Below, one piece after another: positions 8,621 to 18,493 of a DNA stretch of 64,000 nucleotides; within the stretch, counting starts at the first letter, position 1, and the number at the start of each line of letters is the position of its first letter. The notes below the pieces were generated by a model. It saw nothing but the letters and a program-made list of their open reading frames with translations. It ran no database searches and had not been told where the DNA came from. The position numbers and the translations under genes are program-made. This stretch comes from Ferruginibacter sp. (GTDB taxonomy: Bacteria; Bacteroidota; Bacteroidia; Chitinophagales; Chitinophagaceae): contig JAOQAK010000021.1 of NCBI GenBank assembly GCA_025963635.1, positions 62,001-126,000 on the forward strand, in the 5' to 3' direction.

Positions 8621-11600
8621 TTAATTCTTTAATTCCCCACTATCCAATTTTTTCTGTTCAGCTTCTTCTTTCTTAAGCGCTTTCTTTTCTTCCTTCTCAA
8701 ACTTTATCCGCCGTTTTTCTTCCTCTGTTTTACGATTTAATATTTGTTTAAACTCATTAAAATCAAAAGTGAAAATAAACGATACGCCTGTCTCAACTAC
8801 CTGGCCTTCCACTACTCCTTCATAACGGTTACGGCGATATGCACGCAGAGTATAGCGGTTGTCTTTGCTTAAGAGGTAATCGACCGCTACATCGCCGGCA
8901 ATATTGCTGGAGTTTTGATTGGTGTTGGCAGGACCTTCCAGTTCGAAATTGCTGCCAACGCTTACCCGCAGCCGATCGTTTAGTAAGCTTTTTGAAACTC
9001 CCACCGTAAGATCCGTTCTGTTGGTTCTTGTACCTGTTGAATAATCGTCTTCAGAATTTACGCCAAAATTCAGGTCAACCCCTTTGATCAGGCTACCGGC
9101 CAGGTTGTTTAGCTGCTCGGTTAAAATCCGGCTTACGCTTGTTCTTGCAGTACTGGCCAGGGATGTGCCCTCTGCTGAATTTTCCAGGGGATTCTCCTGT
9201 ACAAATCTTCCAAGCAGCAATAGTGCGAAAACCTGCTTATTTAATTCGGCATCATCCCGGCGGATCTGCTCCAATTTATTTTCAACATCGGTCCATTTTG
9301 ATTTTTGATCATCCGGTAATTCAATGTCAAAAGTTATTACCGGCTTCAGCAATTCACCTTTCATTTTCAATAATACATTGAAAGGCACTTTTGCTTTATA
9401 CTTGTTGATATCAGATGCAGAGAGGTTGGCCAACTCGCTTTGTAAGAGGTTAACCGGTTGAGTATTGGCAATATAAATTGCGGTAATATCCACGGTAGCG
9501 CTCATCAGATCTCCCGTCCAGGTGAGCACACTTCCGGGCTGGATAATAAATTGCCTCTTAAGTAAACTAAGGCTTAACTGGTACGACCCATTCTGCAGTT
9601 CGTAATTTCCGGTGAGACTGATCTTGCCACTTTTATCAAATCCCGCTGCCAGGTTGGCCTTACCTCTTATTCTCAATGCATCGCCACTGCGCTCATCTAT
9701 TATTAATGTAATCTGGGCTGCAGTATCCGACTGCAATGTGCCGGTAACATCCAATCCGGCCAATTGAGGGTAGCGGGTCAGCGTGTCCATCACCATCCTA
9801 AAAAGGCTGTCTCTATTTCCGCCATATGCATCAACAAATTGAACCACCCCGTCGCGGCTCTCTATTTCCGGGTTTGAACTCGGAAGTATAAAGGTGATGT
9901 CAGTGGCTTTATTAATTTTAAGGTTAGCATCAACTCTTGGAGCCGTTAAAGTACCCTCTACATCAATGTCAGCATCCATGTTTAATCTTCCATAATAAAT
10001 GGCACCAGGTTGCTTGGATACATTTAATACCCGGAAATCTTTAGCGGAAAGATTGAGATTAAATGAATAGGTTTTGTAATCCTGTGTAACAATTTTACCA
10101 TTCAGTATAGCCTTGTTTCCTGCAGAATCAAGCATTGTAAACTGGTCAAAAGTTAATATCTCATGAGATGCCACCCTGATAGCTTCGTCGGGCAAGTGTA
10201 ATTTTTCGCCGGTTGCGGCAGGTGTGATATTTGCATTGTCAAAATGCAAACTTCCATTCAGATCAGGATTAGCAGTTGTGCCCTTTATATCAACACTGCC
10301 TTTAAGACTGCCATCTGCCTCTGTTAATGCGCCAAAGGTAAATGGCTTTACACTGGCCATATTGAAGTTATTAACGCTCAGCTTCAGATCCATCCGGCTT
10401 TCGCCAGTATAATATTTTCCAGCCAGTCTTACATCATTGCCCTTACCGGTGATCGCGACATCTGCATTGTATGCGTTAGCAGTTTCATTATCTATCTTAA
10501 CAATGATATTGCCTACGGTATCTTTATTAAACGTGAGCGTATCAATAGCGATGTTGGAAGTAAAAATAGGTGTGGTCATCGCATTTTTTACCAGCACATT
10601 CCCGTTAATAACACCATCCAGTTGCAACGAATCCTGCTCCGCAAGATTGGTTAGTGTTTTTATGTGAAAGTCTTTTAAGGTAACTGCAATTGGCGCGTTA
10701 GTATTTTCTGTTTGCGAATTGATGGTGAGTGATTGACCACTGTTATCAATACTGAAATTATGAACGATAATGCCAGTGCTGTCGTATTTAATGTAGTTGG
10801 TTTTATCAACCGACCAATCATTATAGTCCAGCATCAGGCTATCAGATAAATTAACTCTAATAGCGCCCTTGTCCTGGGCAAGCCTCGCTCCCAACTGGTA
10901 TTTGTCGTCTCCGTCAGAATCTTTAATATTTAATTTTGTATACAGCTCGTTGTTCGCTATATAACCATCGAGGTTGGTTTTTTGCAGTTGAAAACTCTTG
11001 CTGCCCGCCTTGTTAACAGAAAGGGCATAATCGAATTTGTTCCCGGCATTACCGGCTGTAAGCGTCAAACTATCCAATACCTGTGTGCCCATCTGCACTT
11101 TGGGCGCATTTACGAGCAGGTTTAATTTTTGAGCCGGCCCATCAAAGCCTGCATTTATCCTAATGGTATCCGTGCCCAATAACGAAGGCACGAAAACAAA
11201 TAGTAAACTGTCCGGAATAATTGCGGCATTTAAAGTCCATTTATCTTTTGTTAAGGTAGTATCCTTTACGCCAAGATCGTAATACTTATTGATCACCCGC
11301 ATTGCGCCAGGACCGATCGTTGCCAGGTTATAATTTCCGGACAAGGTAGCGGTTGCAATCTGTGACCGGAGGGTAACAATCTTGCCGGTATCAGTGGTGT
11401 GTGCAGCAATGGTAATGGTGTCGGCGTTATAACGCTTACCTTCATTGTACACCACCAGTTCGCCTATTTGGATAGTGCCTTCCGGCGCATTCATATCTGT
11501 TTTCGGAATCTCCGCATTTAAGCTTCCATGTATCCGCAGATCCGTGGTGGTAAAGCCCAGCGGCTTCATCAATACACTGTCCAGCATTAGCCGCAATTTT

Positions 11601-13657
11601 ATGTTAGTCGCAAATTTATCGTCTACCATTGCCTCGCCGTTGAGCCGGAAAGAAAGGCTTTTATCTGCCATGCCGGCATCCAGGATGGTATATCCCCGCC
11701 TTACTGAAGCGGTCAGATCGAGGTTTTGATAATTGTATCCTTTTATAAAAGCAGATTTCACATTCGCCCTGGCATTGGTATTCATTTTTGATGGCTTAAA
11801 ACCGCTTCCTTTGGCAGCAAAGTTTAAGGTTACTTTACCCACCATTGTATCCTGTTTGGTGAGATAGCCCACATCCACATTGTTGAGATTGCCTTTAAGA
11901 TCGTACGTTTCATTGGCGCTATTCAAATAGCCCGACAATCCGGCATTGCCTTTATTGGTTTGCAATACCAGGTTGGTAGTAAAATTAGTTGCCAGCCCTT
12001 TAAAACTACCGCTCAGCTTCATCGATTCCGGCAGGCGAATATTTGCAGGAATGGTACCGGGTGGCAGGAAGTGAACGAGATCAGTTTTGGTAGTTTGAAA
12101 ATTAGTGATGTTAAAATCGTAAAACGTTCGTTTAGGATCAGGCAGGCCCTTGATGGTGCCCGACATGCTCAGCATGGTATTACCAATTCCGCTTACCTGG
12201 AAGCCGGGAATGATGAGATTATTTACAAATCCCCTAACCCTTGCATTCACATGAATCACGGCATTTTCATTCCCCTTCAGGTTAGTCGCCAACTGCGGCG
12301 CAAAAACCAGGATATCTTTTGCCGCAAGATCGCTTTTAATAAAATTGGCATCCAGGTACAGTTTACCCATGTCTTTGGTTACCGCTTCAAGCGACGGATA
12401 CTTTACCGATATATTATCACGGATAAGCGTTCTATCAGTTTTAACATACAGATTTTTTAAAGCAGCACCGGTATCGCTGTAACTGAAAACAGTTTTCAAC
12501 TGCTGAAGATTAAAACCGCTTTTCTCCCTGAATCCACCATCTGTAATGTTGCCGGCATACATTGTAGGTGTAAATGCAAAATTGTTTCCTTTTAGTTTAA
12601 AGCTATCTATTTTAAGATGCCCATAGTCCATTCCTTTAGAAAGCCTTGGTTTATTGTTGTCATCAAAAGCAAGGTTATTATTTTCAAAATCAATGGTATT
12701 GATGGACACCTTCCATAAATTGTTTACCTGCGCAGCCACTACTTTATTGATCTCTTTTTTTACCACTTTGGTTTCCTCTGATTTTCCAAGTACAATGGCT
12801 GCATTGGTATTATGCAATTTGATCTTTTCGAGTTGAACATCGAGTTTGGCAAGATCAATTGATTTTACTTTTCCCAATAACTCACCAAGATGGATATTTG
12901 CACCCATCACCGACACATCATTCCTGTAATCAAAACCGATATTTTTTACCGAAATATTATCCAGCCCCAGCTGCAGTTTAAAAGGCTCATTACTTTTAGC
13001 TTCCACTACGGCAGTGGGTTGAAATTTTACCAAAGGCTTGCTTTGATACATGTGCCCTGATACATTTTCAAGTACAATATCAGGAAGTGAAAACGCCATT
13101 TTATCGAGGTCAAACTTTTTGAAGGCCGTTTGAAATTTCCCCAGCCGAACCATGAAATCTATTGCCGACTGGTTATCTTTAAAAGAAGCGGCAATGTTAC
13201 TTAACTCAATTTTGTCAACACTTACCTGCATGCCACCGGAAGTATCTTTCGGTTCATTTGAAGGGGATTTGCTTACGAAAGCGTCCAAAATGTATTGGTA
13301 GTTGAAAACGGTGTCAGTGCCCAGCCGGGAGATCTTTGCATTGATATCTTTGAGTTCGATATAGTTAACTTCCAGCTTGCTGTTAATCAGTTTTAACAAC
13401 GCAATATCTACCCGTAATTTTCCACCGTAGAGTAAAGTGTCTTTTTTCTGGTCTTCAAAATAAACCCCCTCCAGCACAAGCTTTTTTGGAAAATCAAGCG
13501 ACAGCTTTGCAATTGCCACCCTGGTATGGATTTTATTTTCGAGATAGGAAACAACCTTCTTGCGGGCAAAATTTTGCACAGCGGGTACTTGGATGAGTAT
13601 ATATATCAACAACACAAGGAAAACGATGCTCCCGGCTATCCAGGCCAGCACTTTCAA
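8621..13657 (-). CDS. tamB: Translocation and assembly module protein TamB
   Basis: 1678 residues. One N-terminal transmembrane helix (about 4-24), then a very long repetitive beta-rich AsmA/TamB-type body. A C-terminal DUF490/TamB domain covers about 1290-1640, with the FDKSGKISLTGNYELQNGSY region. The end is a Lys/Glu-rich tail. Family role: a periplasm-spanning hydrophobic groove linking inner and outer membranes and working with TamA/TamL. The start used is TTG at 13655-13657; the upstream frame is open for only 14 codons and has no ATG or GTG, and TTG places the hydrophobic segment at the very N-terminus. It precedes tamL as a probable operon. Confidence 0.9.
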   Translation of the reverse strand: MKVLAWIAGSIVFLVLLIYILIQVPAVQNFARKKVVSYLENKIHTRVAIAKLSLDFPKKLVLEGVYFEDQKKDTLLYGGKLRVDIALLKLINSKLEVNYIELKDINAKISRLGTDTVFNYQYILDAFVSKSPSNEPKDTSGGMQVSVDKIELSNIAASFKDNQSAIDFMVRLGKFQTAFKKFDLDKMAFSLPDIVLENVSGHMYQSKPLVKFQPTAVVEAKSNEPFKLQLGLDNISVKNIGFDYRNDVSVMGANIHLGELLGKVKSIDLAKLDVQLEKIKLHNTNAAIVLGKSEETKVVKKEINKVVAAQVNNLWKVSINTIDFENNNLAFDDNNKPRLSKGMDYGHLKIDSFKLKGNNFAFTPTMYAGNITDGGFREKSGFNLQQLKTVFSYSDTGAALKNLYVKTDRTLIRDNISVKYPSLEAVTKDMGKLYLDANFIKSDLAAKDILVFAPQLATNLKGNENAVIHVNARVRGFVNNLIIPGFQVSGIGNTMLSMSGTIKGLPDPKRTFYDFNITNFQTTKTDLVHFLPPGTIPANIRLPESMKLSGSFKGLATNFTTNLVLQTNKGNAGLSGYLNSANETYDLKGNLNNVDVGYLTKQDTMVGKVTLNFAAKGSGFKPSKMNTNARANVKSAFIKGYNYQNLDLTASVRRGYTILDAGMADKSLSFRLNGEAMVDDKFATNIKLRLMLDSVLMKPLGFTTTDLRIHGSLNAEIPKTDMNAPEGTIQIGELVVYNEGKRYNADTITIAAHTTDTGKIVTLRSQIATATLSGNYNLATIGPGAMRVINKYYDLGVKDTTLTKDKWTLNAAIIPDSLLFVFVPSLLGTDTIRINAGFDGPAQKLNLLVNAPKVQMGTQVLDSLTLTAGNAGNKFDYALSVNKAGSKSFQLQKTNLDGYIANNELYTKLNIKDSDGDDKYQLGARLAQDKGAIRVNLSDSLMLDYNDWSVDKTNYIKYDSTGIIVHNFSIDNSGQSLTINSQTENTNAPIAVTLKDFHIKTLTNLAEQDSLQLDGVINGNVLVKNAMTTPIFTSNIAIDTLTFNKDTVGNIIVKIDNETANAYNADVAITGKGNDVRLAGKYYTGESRMDLKLSVNNFNMASVKPFTFGALTEADGSLKGSVDIKGTTANPDLNGSLHFDNANITPAATGEKLHLPDEAIRVASHEILTFDQFTMLDSAGNKAILNGKIVTQDYKTYSFNLNLSAKDFRVLNVSKQPGAIYYGRLNMDADIDVEGTLTAPRVDANLKINKATDITFILPSSNPEIESRDGVVQFVDAYGGNRDSLFRMVMDTLTRYPQLAGLDVTGTLQSDTAAQITLIIDERSGDALRIRGKANLAAGFDKSGKISLTGNYELQNGSYQLSLSLLKRQFIIQPGSVLTWTGDLMSATVDITAIYIANTQPVNLLQSELANLSASDINKYKAKVPFNVLLKMKGELLKPVITFDIELPDDQKSKWTDVENKLEQIRRDDAELNKQVFALLLLGRFVQENPLENSAEGTSLASTARTSVSRILTEQLNNLAGSLIKGVDLNFGVNSEDDYSTGTRTNRTDLTVGVSKSLLNDRLRVSVGSNFELEGPANTNQNSSNIAGDVAVDYLLSKDNRYTLRAYRRNRYEGVVEGQVVETGVSFIFTFDFNEFKQILNRKTEEEKRRIKFEKEEKKALKKEEAEQKKLDSGELKN

Positions 13658-14008
13658 CGTTTTTCTTATAACTTTCTTCGCAGTCAGAGTTGTAAATTTT
13701 TAATATTTAGAATTTGAACAGGTTAATCAATCAACTCCCCATTAATTGCATATAACCATTGATGGCCGCATTTTAGCCACATTCATCATATGTATAGCAA
13801 TTTGATAAGGAAAATTTCCGATGTAATATAATCACTCCCAATACTAACACGATCCGGAAGTTGAACGGTTCTTTGTGTGTTTACCTATTGGATAGACAAT
13901 CTTTATACCATATTCCGCTCCGCACGACTTCTTGTGGGTGAGAATAGGGATGGACATATGGCGGTATGAGAAGCATTTCGCCTCAGGGTAAGGTGTTGAA
14001 TTTTCTTT
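13658..14008. other. Intergenic region, nothing recognised
   Basis: About 350 nt between the YdiJ-like gene stop and the tamB start, both minus strand. It is AT-rich without a clear hairpin, promoter box or coding fragment. It presumably contains the tamB promoter. Confidence 0.5.
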
Positions 14009-16927
14009 TCACACCAGTGCATCCCATAAAATCTCTACAGGATGCAATGCGATTTTTTTGGTCCCGTCTTTTATCTGGTGCCTGCAGGAAGTGCCTGATG
14101 CAGCGACTATTGTTTCCTCCGAAAAATTCCGTACGAAAGGAAACAGCACCAGTTCACCGATCTTTTGTGACACTTCATAATGCTCGGCCTCGTACCCAAA
14201 TGCCCCTGCCATGCCGCAGCATCCCGAGGGTATGATCTGTACCTGGTAGTTCTCAGGGATGCTGAGCATTGTATTGCTATAATGCTGGGAGGATAAAACT
14301 TTTTGGTAACAATGCCCGTGAACAGCCACTATTCGTTTCTCCTTTGTAAACATTGCCCGGTTGATGTTGCCTTTTTCCAGCTCCAGGCAAATAAATTCTT
14401 CAATGGTAAATGTGTGCTTCGCCAGCTGCACCGCTTTTTGTTTATTTGCTGGTACAGCAAGGTCGATGTATTCATCCCGCAAGGTGAGGATAGCAGAAGG
14501 CTCAACACCAGTAATGGGAATTTCTTCAGAAACGCTTTCTGATAACAGGTTGATATTTTGATTGGCGATCCTGGCTGCCTGTTTTACCAGTCCCTTGGAT
14601 AGATAAGTGCGGCCGCTTTCGACATGGGTGGGAATGATCACTTCATAACCTAAAATTTCGAGTAAAAGGATTGCCTTTTTGCCAATTTCAACATCATAAT
14701 AATTGGTGAATTCGTCACAAAAGAAATGCACTTTTCTTCCTGTCTCAATGTCATTCTTCATTCTCTTTTTATGCCAGTTGGCAAGGGTGGTACCGGCTAA
14801 CAAAGGCATCGTTCTATCGGGGTGAAAGCCCACCATTTTGTTAGCCAGCCGCCGCATGGTATTATTGCCGAAAATAAAATTATAACCCCAGGGAAAGATG
14901 GAAGCAAGCTTCATTTGACGGCTAAAATTACCGATGAGTTTTGCCCTAAAAGGAATGCCATTTCTATCATAGTACTGCTGTAAAAACTCAGCCTTCATTT
15001 TTGTGATGTCGACACCTGAAGGACATTCTGTTTTGCAACCTTTACAACTCAGGCAGAGGTCCATCACTTCCTTAATTTCCTGGTGGTTCAACGGCTCAAC
15101 ATCATCCGGGCTGCTTAAAAACTGTCGCAGGATATTGGCTCTTGCACGGGTGGTATCCTTTTCATTGCGGGTAGCCATATAACTGGGACACATAACGCCT
15201 CCGGTAATTTCGCTCTTCCTGCAATCGCCTGAACCACTGCATTTTTCAGCCAGGCGCAGCATACTTTCCTGACCGGAGAAATCAAAATTTGTTTTTAGTT
15301 TGGCGGGACGGTTACCAATATTTACCCTCAGGTGCTGGTCCATTGGTGGAGTACCCGTTATTTTCCCCTTATTAAAAATGCCTTGCGGATCGAATAATTG
15401 CTTGACATCTTTAAATAGCTGGTAAGTTCCCTTGCCCACCACGGTTGATATATATTCACCTCTTAAACGCCCGTCGCCATGTTCGCCGGAAAGTGAGCCG
15501 TTATATTTTTTTACCAACTCAACCGTTTCGGAAAGAATATTCCGGAATGTTTCCACTCCTTCTGCCGTTTTTAGATTGATCATGGGTTCTACATGCAATT
15601 CCCCCGCTCCTGCGTGTGCGTAATATGCAGCATTCACTTTGTATTTATTAAGAATTACCTGCAGGTCTTTGATATAGGCTGGTAATTCTTCCGGTGCTAC
15701 CGCGCAATCTTCTATTAAATTCACCGGTTGAATATCGCCTGGCAGGTTGCGCAATAAACCCAAACCTGCTTTTCTTACATCCCATGCATATTTTGTTTCT
15801 GCGTTGTACAGCACCGGAAAGGCATACCCATAACCACTTGTCTCCAGTGCATTCACCAGGCTGAGCGCACGCAGGCTCGCGGCTTCTTTTGTGTGCTCCA
15901 TAAACTCGACCATTAATACTGCCGCGGGATCGCCTTCTATAAAGAAGCAATTTTTATGGTACTCCGGATGAGCTTTGGTAAAATTCATGATGTACCGGTC
16001 CACCAATTCGGAGGCCATCGGACTGTGTTGTAATGCAATGATGTTTGCCCGCAATGCATCGTCGATCGAATGGCAATGCACGCAAACGAGGGCGATCTCT
16101 TTTGGCGGCAGATCGATCAGTTGCAATTTTATTTCGGTGATAAATGCAAGGGTGCCCTCTGAGCCGGCGATGAGCTTGCAAAGATTAAAAGGTTCGCCTG
16201 ATGGCGAGAAGGGTTGCATTTGCAATAAGCTATCCAACGCATAGCCGGAGTTTCTTCGTACTACGGATGCTTTGGGAAAATGTTGCCTGATCAGTTGCTG
16301 GTTGGACTCATCTTCCAGCAGGTGATAAAGGCCTTTATATATTTCTTGCTTAATGCCACTGTATCCATTGTAATCAATTGGCTCATTTTTAAAAACACCC
16401 GTTTCGCCATCCGACATAATCGCCGCAACTTCCAATAAATTTTCCCTTACGGCTCCCCAAACAATGCTATGCAATCCACACGAATTATTGCCTACCATAC
16501 CGCCCATCATCGCCCGGTTGGCTGTTGAGGTTTCGGGGCCAAACATTAGTCCGTATGTGAGCAGGTATTTATTAAGGTCATCCCTGATTACACCCGGTTG
16601 CACTTTCACCCATTTCTCTGCTGCATTTACTTCGATTATTTTGTTGAAATATTTGGAGATATCCACTACGATTCCATCGCCTACAACCTGGCCGGCCAGG
16701 GATGTTCCGGCTGCCCTGGGGATTAAGGTTACCTGTTGAAGGCGGGCAAATTCAACCAGTTGTTGTATATCGGTAATATTTTCCGGAATGGCTACAGCAA
16801 GTGGTTTCTCCTGGTATACAGAAGCGTCGGTGGAGTAAGCAAGCAATTGGGTTTGATGAAGCGGAGATTGGTTGTAATACAATGCGCCATCGAGTTTAAT
16901 TGCAAGCAGTTCGAGTTGAGTAAGCAC
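14009..16927 (-). CDS. ydiJ: YdiJ-like FAD-linked oxidase/Fe-S oxidoreductase (D-2-hydroxy acid dehydrogenase family)
   Basis: 972 residues, close to the length of E. coli YdiJ. Residues ~1-470 are a PCMH-type FAD-binding half with a GlcD/D-lactate-dehydrogenase C-terminal domain (PRAAGTSLAGQ, GGMVGNNSCG, GSLSGEHGDGR). A ferredoxin-like segment follows, with Cys clusters at about 562 (CSGSGDC) and about 626 (CLSCKGCKTECP). The end is a heterodisulfide-reductase-like CCG domain (GHCYQK and SGCCGMAGAFG near 904). Family members oxidise D-2-hydroxyglutarate or D-lactate and pass electrons through Fe-S clusters. The start is GTG at 16925-16927, with no upstream in-frame ATG. Substrate not determinable from sequence. 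Confidence 0.88.
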   Translation of the reverse strand: MLTQLELLAIKLDGALYYNQSPLHQTQLLAYSTDASVYQEKPLAVAIPENITDIQQLVEFARLQQVTLIPRAAGTSLAGQVVGDGIVVDISKYFNKIIEVNAAEKWVKVQPGVIRDDLNKYLLTYGLMFGPETSTANRAMMGGMVGNNSCGLHSIVWGAVRENLLEVAAIMSDGETGVFKNEPIDYNGYSGIKQEIYKGLYHLLEDESNQQLIRQHFPKASVVRRNSGYALDSLLQMQPFSPSGEPFNLCKLIAGSEGTLAFITEIKLQLIDLPPKEIALVCVHCHSIDDALRANIIALQHSPMASELVDRYIMNFTKAHPEYHKNCFFIEGDPAAVLMVEFMEHTKEAASLRALSLVNALETSGYGYAFPVLYNAETKYAWDVRKAGLGLLRNLPGDIQPVNLIEDCAVAPEELPAYIKDLQVILNKYKVNAAYYAHAGAGELHVEPMINLKTAEGVETFRNILSETVELVKKYNGSLSGEHGDGRLRGEYISTVVGKGTYQLFKDVKQLFDPQGIFNKGKITGTPPMDQHLRVNIGNRPAKLKTNFDFSGQESMLRLAEKCSGSGDCRKSEITGGVMCPSYMATRNEKDTTRARANILRQFLSSPDDVEPLNHQEIKEVMDLCLSCKGCKTECPSGVDITKMKAEFLQQYYDRNGIPFRAKLIGNFSRQMKLASIFPWGYNFIFGNNTMRRLANKMVGFHPDRTMPLLAGTTLANWHKKRMKNDIETGRKVHFFCDEFTNYYDVEIGKKAILLLEILGYEVIIPTHVESGRTYLSKGLVKQAARIANQNINLLSESVSEEIPITGVEPSAILTLRDEYIDLAVPANKQKAVQLAKHTFTIEEFICLELEKGNINRAMFTKEKRIVAVHGHCYQKVLSSQHYSNTMLSIPENYQVQIIPSGCCGMAGAFGYEAEHYEVSQKIGELVLFPFVRNFSEETIVAASGTSCRHQIKDGTKKIALHPVEILWDALV

Positions 16928-17001
16928 CGTCTTTAACAGGATTTTTATGATTTGTTTGATTTGTTTGATTTGCGCATTATATTCAAGGCATTGTGATGGG
17001 C

Positions 17002-17151
17002 GATTTTTTGATGTCTGATTTCTTTTTGAATTTTGATGCCTTTACAAGTTTGTTCACCTGCAGTTAAAGACCACTATCGCCCTGATTAGCTTGGTGCGCC
17101 ATCATCAAATGCCTTCTTATATCAGACATCAAAAAATCAGACATCAGACAT
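17002..17151. repeat. TCAGACATC repeat arranged as an 18-bp inverted repeat
   Basis: GATTTTTTGATGTCTGAT (17002-17019) is the exact reverse complement of 17121-17138. Further TCAGACATC copies run to 17151 and touch the stop codon of the aldo/keto reductase. The ~100-nt interior is non-coding. The same words recur at 35789-35815. It may act as a terminator or as an intergenic mobile repeat. Confidence 0.7.
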
Positions 17152-18140
17152 CATTTTAGTATTTGCTCTATCGAATTTAATTCAGCTTCGCTGAAGTTTA
17201 TATTTTCAAGGCAATGCAGTGAATCTGCTAATTGCTCCGGCTTGCTTGCACCGATCAGTACCGAAGTTATTCGGTTATCTTTCAGGAGCCAGGCGAGCGC
17301 CATTTGCGCCAGGGATTGATTCCTTTGCTGTGCGATGTCGTTCAGTTGCCTGATCTGGTTGATACGGGTTTCAGATACATCTTCCTCCTTCAAAAATCCG
17401 TGCGGCTTTGCAGCCCTTGAATCGGCCGGAATGCCGTGTAAATATTTATTGGTGAGCAGCCCTTGTGCAAGCGGAGAAAATGGAATACAACCTACCCCTT
17501 CCTGTTCCAATGTATCTAACAATGCTTCTTCAACCCAGCGGACAAACATGGAATATTTTGGCTGATGGATGAGGCAGGGTGTTCCCATCTTTTTCAAAAG
17601 ATCGATCGCTTTGGCGGCTTCAACCGCCGGGTAGTTGGAGATACCAACATATAATGCTTTGCCCTGCCTTACGATGAGGTCTAGAGCTGCCATGGTTTCT
17701 TCCAGGGGTGTGTCAGGGTCAGGGCGGTGGTGATAAAATATATCAACATACTCCAATCCCATCCTTTTCAGGCTTTGATCGAGGCTGGCAACCAGGTATT
17801 TTTTGCTTCCCCAATCACCGTAGGGGCCATCCCACATGGTATAGCCGGCTTTGGAGCTGATGATCAATTCATCGCGGTACGCAGCAAAGTCTTCCCTCAG
17901 TATCTTACCAAAATTTTCTTCGGCGCTTCCCGGAGGCGGGCCATAGTTGTTGGCAAGATCAAAATGCGTAATACCGCTGTCGAATGCCAGCTTTAATATC
18001 GCCCGGCTATTTTCAAGCGTGTCTACATGGCCGAAGTTGTGCCACAAACCCAATGAAATAGCGGATAATTTAATCCCACTGTTGCCACAGCGGCGGTACT
18101 GCATGTTTTGGTACCTTGTTTTGGAGGCTAGATAACTCAT
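17151..18140 (-). CDS. Aldo/keto reductase, YghZ (L-glyceraldehyde-3-phosphate reductase) type
   Basis: 329 residues, typical of the AKR14/YghZ branch. The opening (ASKTRYQNMQYRRCGNSGIKL) and GLWHNFG are characteristic of that group. Catalytic tetrad candidates: Asp and Tyr in FDLANNYG, Lys in IISSKAGY and His in YHHRPD. The cofactor-binding end includes SVLIGASKPEQL. The family reduces small aldehydes with NADPH in the cytosol. It is preceded 88 nt upstream by a large hairpin and appears monocistronic. Physiological substrate is uncertain. Confidence 0.9.
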   Translation of the reverse strand: MSYLASKTRYQNMQYRRCGNSGIKLSAISLGLWHNFGHVDTLENSRAILKLAFDSGITHFDLANNYGPPPGSAEENFGKILREDFAAYRDELIISSKAGYTMWDGPYGDWGSKKYLVASLDQSLKRMGLEYVDIFYHHRPDPDTPLEETMAALDLIVRQGKALYVGISNYPAVEAAKAIDLLKKMGTPCLIHQPKYSMFVRWVEEALLDTLEQEGVGCIPFSPLAQGLLTNKYLHGIPADSRAAKPHGFLKEEDVSETRINQIRQLNDIAQQRNQSLAQMALAWLLKDNRITSVLIGASKPEQLADSLHCLENINFSEAELNSIEQILK

Positions 18141-18227
18141 TGCTGATTTTTTTTGACTGGTTGGATATTTTTTTGCGAAGCTACTTCAGATAGGGTTCTT
18201 GTTACCAATATTTTTTGGAATCTTTTA

Positions 18228-18286
18228 TTAGCCGGTTAAGCCGGTGAGTCACTCTTTGGGAGTGACTCACCGGCTTAACCGGCTAA
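18228..18286. repeat. Palindromic hairpin element, family 1, copy A
   Basis: A perfect 27-bp stem (18228-18254 with 18260-18286) and 5-nt loop TTTGG. The inner 14 bp (CCGGTGAGTCACTC) are shared with copies at 39005-39053 and 61998-62054. The outer 13 bp (TTAGCCGGTTAAG) are unique to this site but fully paired. It lies between the SusCD-lipoprotein operon end and the aldo/keto reductase start. Confidence 0.9.
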
Positions 18287-18292
18287 CAAAGA

Positions 18293-18318
18293 AAAGACTG
18301 CCTTATGAGACAGTCTTT
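18293..18318 (-). terminator. Probable terminator of the SusCD-lipoprotein operon
   Basis: AAAGACTG (18293-18300) pairs with CAGTCTTT (18311-18318). On the minus strand it is followed by a TTTTCTTT-type tract, 175 nt past the lipoprotein stop. Copy A of the palindromic element follows directly. Confidence 0.55.
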
Positions 18319-18493
18319 ATAAAAGCGAAGATGAAACTTTCAATTGATGATGACAAATACAAACTGCGGGAGAACATCGCTCCCTCCTGCACTACTGTAC
18401 AAGTGTGCGACGCCTCCGAAGCCGGGGGTGGAAATATTGCCCGGACAAAAAAATTACTTCAACTTTAAACAGCAATCGATATTTAAACAGCAA

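Noticed and set aside
11960-12460. 166-residue plus-strand open frame
   Set aside because: Antisense shadow of tamB; no protein features.
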